Below are positions 6,606-9,558 of a DNA stretch of 9,558 bases, piece after piece. The position numbers and the translations under genes are program-made. The stretch covers positions 1 through 9,558 of the forward strand of contig CAZSTR010000042.1 of assembly GCA_964609975.1 (NCBI GenBank). Direction: 5' to 3'. This stretch comes from UBA5905 sp964609975 (lineage in GTDB: Bacteria; Bacillota; Clostridia; Oscillospirales; Acutalibacteraceae). The stretch's first letter is position 1, and each line of letters opens with the position of its first letter. Below the pieces are notes generated by a model. The model saw only the letters and a program-made list of their open reading frames with translations. It was not told the origin of the DNA and ran no database searches.

Positions 6606-8918
6606 ATCCTTCACCTCCTTTTCATGAATTGCACAATCGCTCCCGCAAGAGTCGATTCGCTCCCGTTTTCTCGCACCGCCCGAAAAGCGGAACAGGTTCA
6701 GCCGCAGCGCGTTAGTTACTACGCAAAAGCTGGACAAGCTCATCGCCGCCGCGCCGAACATCGGATTCAGCTCCCAATGGAGCCAATGCACAAACACGCC
6801 CGCCGCCAGCGGAATACCAATCGTGTTATACACAAACGCCCAAAACAGGTTTTCTCGAATATTGCGCAGGGTGGCGCGGCTCAACCGAATCGCCGCCGGC
6901 ACATCCGACAGGCGGCTGTGCATGAGCACCACATCCGCCGCGTCCAGCGCCACATCCGTCCCCGCGCCGATGGCGATGCCCACATCCGCCCGCGTCAGAG
7001 CCGGGGCATCGTTGATACCGTCGCCTACCATGGCGGTCGGGGCTTGCTGCTGAAGCCTTCGAATTACCGCCGCTTTTTCCTGGGGGAGAACACCGGCGAA
7101 AACCTCATCCACGCCGGCTTGTTTTCCGATGGCGGCAGCCGTGCGGGGATTATCCCCGGTGAGCATCACCACCCGCAGACCCAGCCGGCGCATCTCTTGA
7201 ATGGCGGCGGCACTATCCTCCTTGAGCACATCCGCCACCGCAATCGCCCCTAACAGCTCGCCGTTTTGGGCAAAAAACAAAGGCGTTTTCCCTTCGGCGG
7301 CCAGCGCCGCCGCGCGGATATGAATCCCATCCGGAATCGGCGCGAAGCCGGCGATGAATTCCTCTTTTCCTCCGAGAAGCTCCCCTTCCGGCAGACGCGC
7401 CGTCAACCCGTTTCCGGGCAAGACCTGAAAACCCGTAACCTCCGCCGGTGCGATGCCCCGCTCCCGCGCGGCCAAACAAATTGCCCGCGCCAGCGGATGC
7501 TCGCTTTTCTGCTCCAGGGACACCGCCGCCGCCAACAGCGCGGTCTCCTCGGCGGCCGCCGGCAAAAAGTCGGTCACAACCGGCTCACCGCGGGTGATGG
7601 TACCGGTTTTGTCCAGCGCCACAATGCGGGTGCGTCCCGCCTGCTCCAGCGAAGCCGCCGTTTTGAACAGAACGCCATGGCGGGCGCCAACACCACTTCC
7701 CACCATGATCGCCACCGGCGTCGCCAGCCCCAACGCACAGGGACAGCTGATCACCAGCACCGAAATCCCCCGCGCCAGCGCATAGCCAAAACCTTCGCCA
7801 CATAACAGCCACACAACCAGCGTCAAAAGGGCAATCCCCATCACCGTCGGCACAAACACGCCCGACACCCGGTCGGCCAGCTTGGCAATCGGCGCCTTCG
7901 TAGCGGCCGCCTCCTCCACCATACGGATGATTTGGGACAGGGTTGTGTCCTCGCCCACGCGGGTTGCCTGGCAAACCATGTATCCGGAGCGATTCACCGT
8001 GGCCGCCGACACTCGATCCCCCACCGCTTTATCCACCGGAAGACTCTCGCCCGTCAGCGCCGCTTCGTCCACCGCGCCGCCGCCCTCCAAAACTTCCCCG
8101 TCGGTGGGGATGGTCTCCCCGGCGCGCACCGCGAAGCAATCGCCCGGCTGCACCTGCTCAATGGGAACGGCTTTCTCCCCCGCCTCGGTGACAAGCGTCG
8201 CCGTCTTCGGCCGCAGAGCCATCAGCCCCCGCAGGGCGTCCGTAGTGCGCCCCTTTGCGCGCGCCTCCAGCATTTTTCCGACCGTGATGAGCGTCAAAAT
8301 CATGGCCGCAGACTCGAAATACAAATCGTGCAAATGGCTCATGGCGCCCGCCGCATCTCCGGCGGCCTGAGCCGATGCCATGGCGAAAAGGCCATAGACA
8401 CTATACACGAAGGCGGCACCGGAGCCGAGCGCCACCAGCGTGTCCATGTTCGGCGCCCGATGCCAAAGAGCGCGGAAGCCACTGACAAAAAAGCGCTGGT
8501 TGACAATCATCACCGCCACCGTCAGCAACAGCTGGGCCAGTCCCACGGAAACCGGGCTTTCCGCCAAAAAGCCCGGCAACGGCCAGTCCCACATGGCATG
8601 CCCCATGGAAATATACATCAGCGCAAGCAAAAGAACCACCGACACCTCCAGCCGCCGCGCCAGAAGCGGGGTCTGGCGATCGGCCAGGGAATCCTCCGGC
8701 GACTTCCCGCGCCCCGTCGCCCCCTTCGGCGCGGCGCCGTATCCGGCAGCCTCCACCGCCGCCATCACAGCCTGCTCCTCTGCCGCGCCCTCCACCGTCA
8801 TGGAGTTGGTCAAAAGGCTAACCGCGCAGTCGGTGACCTCGGCCACGCCACGCACCGCCTTTTCCACGCGAGCGCTGCAGGCGGCGCAGGTCATGCCGGT
8901 GACCTGATATTGTTTCAT
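6405..8918 (-). CDS. copA: Copper-exporting P1B-type ATPase with C-terminal CopZ-like domain
   Basis: Membrane pump that uses ATP to expel Cu(I); 837 residues from the ATG at 8918. In order: an N-terminal HMA domain with the metal site M-T-C-A-A-C at 9-14; transmembrane helices from about 90; actuator motif TGES at 289-292; the membrane metal site C-P-C at 392-394; phosphorylation motif DKTGT at 436-440 (Asp436); S-E-H-P-L at 472-476; hinge GDGIND at 632-637; and Y-N (697-698) and M-S-L-S-S (726-730) in the last helices. These assign Cu(I) over Zn/Cd or Co pumps. A linker of about 30 residues then leads without a stop into a second HMA domain, M-M-C-G-H-C at 781-786. GGGAGGG lies about 11 bases before 8918. 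An ATG at 8945 would add nine residues but has no usable spacing. No CsoR or CopY gene is visible in the window. Confidence 0.95.
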   Translation of the reverse strand: MKQYQVTGMTCAACSARVEKAVRGVAEVTDCAVSLLTNSMTVEGAAEEQAVMAAVEAAGYGAAPKGATGRGKSPEDSLADRQTPLLARRLEVSVVLLLALMYISMGHAMWDWPLPGFLAESPVSVGLAQLLLTVAVMIVNQRFFVSGFRALWHRAPNMDTLVALGSGAAFVYSVYGLFAMASAQAAGDAAGAMSHLHDLYFESAAMILTLITVGKMLEARAKGRTTDALRGLMALRPKTATLVTEAGEKAVPIEQVQPGDCFAVRAGETIPTDGEVLEGGGAVDEAALTGESLPVDKAVGDRVSAATVNRSGYMVCQATRVGEDTTLSQIIRMVEEAAATKAPIAKLADRVSGVFVPTVMGIALLTLVVWLLCGEGFGYALARGISVLVISCPCALGLATPVAIMVGSGVGARHGVLFKTAASLEQAGRTRIVALDKTGTITRGEPVVTDFLPAAAEETALLAAAVSLEQKSEHPLARAICLAARERGIAPAEVTGFQVLPGNGLTARLPEGELLGGKEEFIAGFAPIPDGIHIRAAALAAEGKTPLFFAQNGELLGAIAVADVLKEDSAAAIQEMRRLGLRVVMLTGDNPRTAAAIGKQAGVDEVFAGVLPQEKAAVIRRLQQQAPTAMVGDGINDAPALTRADVGIAIGAGTDVALDAADVVLMHSRLSDVPAAIRLSRATLRNIRENLFWAFVYNTIGIPLAAGVFVHWLHWELNPMFGAAAMSLSSFCVVTNALRLNLFRFSGGARKRERIDSCGSDCAIHEKEVKDMTKTFQVEGMMCGHCEAHVKKALEALEGVAAATASHETGTVTVTLEQDVADEALKKAVEEAGYTVL

Positions 8919-8971
8919 CGGAGCTTCATCCCTCCCTTTATCCATCCTCAGTGTAAGTCATACCGCCCTCT

Positions 8972-9000
8972 ATTATACATGATTGGTTAGCACAAAACAA
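8972..9000 (-). promoter_or_regulatory. Sigma-A promoter of copA
   Basis: On the minus strand there is a -35 TTGTTT (8995-9000), a 17-base spacer, and a perfect -10 TATAAT (8972-8977). Transcription would start near 8965, leaving a leader of about 47 bases before the ATG at 8918. I could not recognise a CopY cop box (TACA-N2-TGTA) or a clear CsoR-type inverted repeat around it. The -35 box lies inside one copy of the 16-base direct repeat. Confidence 0.75.
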
Positions 9001-9110
9001 CCGCCTTTTTAATTTTTTTCATCAAAAAGGGCAAAACGGAGGAAAAATACGCGGTGGCATCGCAAAAAGCGATACCACCGCGCTTGAGGAAATAGCACAA
9101 AGCAACCGCC
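8990..9110. repeat. Imperfect 16-base direct repeat, 105 bases apart
   Basis: GCACAAA[A/G]CAACCGCC occurs at 8990-9005 and 9095-9110 with one mismatch. Two bases of shared context (TA) precede each copy. The right-hand copy is followed (reading leftward) by a terminator-like hairpin, and the left-hand copy contains the copA -35 box. The unit may be a local duplication or a regulatory site; there is no open frame of note between the copies. Confidence 0.6.
9043..9081 (-). terminator. Terminator-like hairpin upstream of copA
   Basis: Stem GCGGTGG-c-ATCGC (9051-9063) paired with GCGAT-a-CCACCGC (9069-9081), with one mismatch and an AAAAA loop on the plus strand. On the minus strand the hairpin is followed by GTATTTTT, so it resembles an intrinsic terminator for leftward transcription reaching copA from the right. 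No gene ends just before it, so what it terminates is unclear: read-through from tRNA-Leu, or a small RNA. Confidence 0.6.
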
Positions 9111-9190
9111 CTAAGTGACGGGACCAAAAGAAGCACATAAAAGATGGAGTATTCAAAATGATTGTATTTGACAACACGGGAAATTTGTTG

Positions 9191-9326
9191 CACCAAAGGT
9201 TTGGTGCCGAGAGTTACAGTCTGAGGTCTGCGACGGACTGAGAATGGAGCCAAGGTCAAGTCTGCTAACAAGATTGCAGAGAACTTGAGCCTTGAAGAAA
9301 AGACAAAGGACGGGTAAATCCCATCC
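9191..9326. other. Cluster of four hairpins in a gene-free stretch
   Basis: Four inverted repeats occur back to back. H1 is CACCAAA-gg-TTTGGTG (9191-9206). H2 is CAGTCTG paired with CGGACTG (9217-9240). H3 is a compound stem of CAAGG, TCAAG and TCTGC paired with GCAGA, CTTGA and CCTTG, with bulges of three bases and one base (9251-9294). H4 is GGACGGG-taaat-CCCATCC with one mismatch (9308-9326). H2 has a G-T wobble that favours a plus-strand RNA, while H4 pairs better on the minus strand, where it is also followed by T-rich sequence. No protein gene is convincing here. A structured RNA, a relic of a mobile element end, or stacked regulatory hairpins are all possible. The flank 9111-9190 shows nothing I can name. 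Confidence 0.5.
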
Positions 9327-9339
9327 CATACATAAATTG

Positions 9340-9361
9340 TTTCTAACAGATTTCTAACGGA
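9340..9361. repeat. Tandem 11-base repeat
   Basis: TTTCTAACAGA (9340-9350) is followed directly by TTTCTAACGGA (9351-9361), with one mismatch, and then by a half-similar TTTCGAGAAGA. It lies in AT-rich sequence between tRNA-Leu and the hairpin cluster. A short inverted repeat, TGATTTT-gacatt-AAAATCA (9381-9400), lies beside it. No gene is seen in 9327-9430. Confidence 0.55.
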
Positions 9362-9429
9362 TTTCGAGAAGAAATTGACTTGATTTTGACATTAAAATCA
9401 CTCTAATTCCAATAGGTTTTCAGATAAAG

Positions 9430-9469
9430 AAAATCTCTCAAACCCGAATAAACACTAGGTTTGAGAGAT
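9430..9469 (-). terminator. Terminator of tRNA-Leu
   Basis: A perfect 12-base inverted repeat, ATCTCTCAAACC (9433-9444) with GGTTTGAGAGAT (9458-9469), closes a 13-base loop. On the minus strand it is followed by TTTCTTTATC. It begins three bases after the CCA end of tRNA-Leu, the usual place for a stable-RNA terminator. Confidence 0.85.
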
Positions 9470-9471
9470 GA

Positions 9472-9558
9472 TGGTGCGGGTAAGAGGACTTGAACCTCCA
9501 CGACCTTGCGATCATTAGAACCTGAATCTAACGCGTCTGCCAATTCCGCCATACCCGC
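9472..9558 (-). tRNA. tRNA-Leu(CAG)
   Basis: Complete class II tRNA on the minus strand, with its 5' end exactly at the window edge. The acceptor stem is GCGGGTA paired with TACCCGC, and the anticodon stem TTAGA/TCTAA encloses the loop TTCAGGT, giving anticodon CAG (Leu). It has a long variable arm as expected for Leu, T-loop GGTTCAAGTCC, discriminator A and encoded CCA at 9472-9474. Its promoter lies outside the window. Confidence 0.96.

Noticed and set aside
8919..8945. Upstream ATG (8945) as the copA start, adding nine residues
   Set aside because: GAGG directly abuts that ATG with no spacing, whereas the ATG at 8918 begins the conserved HMA domain and has GGGAGGG upstream.
8919..9000. 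CopY or CsoR operator at the copA promoter
   Set aside because: I looked for TACA-N2-TGTA and for a GC-rich pseudo-palindrome of the CsoR type and found neither clearly. No copper regulator gene lies in the window.
9043..9110. T-box-like motif GGTGGTATCGC on the minus strand ahead of copA
   Set aside because: It resembles the conserved T-box word, but it is one arm of a simple hairpin. No specifier stem, AG-bulge features or alternative antiterminator pairing were recognised, and a copper pump is not a usual T-box target.
8987..9271. Minus-strand open frame of 94 codons upstream of copA
   Set aside because: It would start with TTG, has no ribosome binding site I can see, runs through the terminator-like hairpin and the copA promoter, and has no recognisable domain.

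Overview
The window looks like chromosome from a fairly GC-rich Firmicute, most likely a clostridial gut-type lineage (Oscillospiraceae/Ruminococcaceae-like). This is an inference from canonical AGGAGG-type ribosome binding sites, sigma-A promoters, tRNA genes with encoded CCA, an Ala/Gly/Pro-rich GC-biased codon style, and gene families typical of Clostridia. Every gene supported here lies on the minus strand, so the window is best read from 9558 down to 1.

In transcription order: (1) tRNA-Leu(CAG) at the right edge, followed by a strong hairpin terminator. (2) About 500 bases without a convincing gene (8946-9471), visibly more AT-rich than the genes. They hold a short tandem repeat, a run of four hairpins, a terminator-like hairpin, a 16-base direct repeat and the copA promoter. 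(3) A copper-exporting P1B-ATPase (CopA) whose frame continues without a stop into a CopZ-like metallochaperone domain. A near-perfect Shine-Dalgarno and ATG sit at the junction, so free CopZ may be made as well as the fusion. A terminator follows. (4) A three-gene exporter operon with its own promoter: ABC ATPase, a multi-pass membrane protein of the putative ABC-exporter type, and a small membrane-anchored protein of unknown function, closed by a terminator. (5) A regulator-transporter operon with a promoter and an inverted-repeat operator candidate: a Crp/Fnr-like regulator, then a lipoprotein solute-binding protein, permease and ATPase of the nitrate/taurine/aliphatic-sulfonate (NitT/TauT) import type. 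(6) A tRNA cluster, Val(TAC)-Asp(GTC)-Phe(GAA), with a near-consensus promoter; tRNA-Phe is cut by the left edge.

Most of the window is ordinary transport, metal-homeostasis and tRNA content. The items most worth a second look are the in-frame CopA-CopZ junction with its embedded ribosome binding site, the structured gene-free block beside tRNA-Leu (about 9043-9326), and the regulator-transporter operon, whose regulator lacks the usual cAMP-binding Arg-Ser pair and whose substrate cannot be assigned. I saw no CRISPR array, transposase, integrase, toxin-antitoxin pair or obvious defence system.
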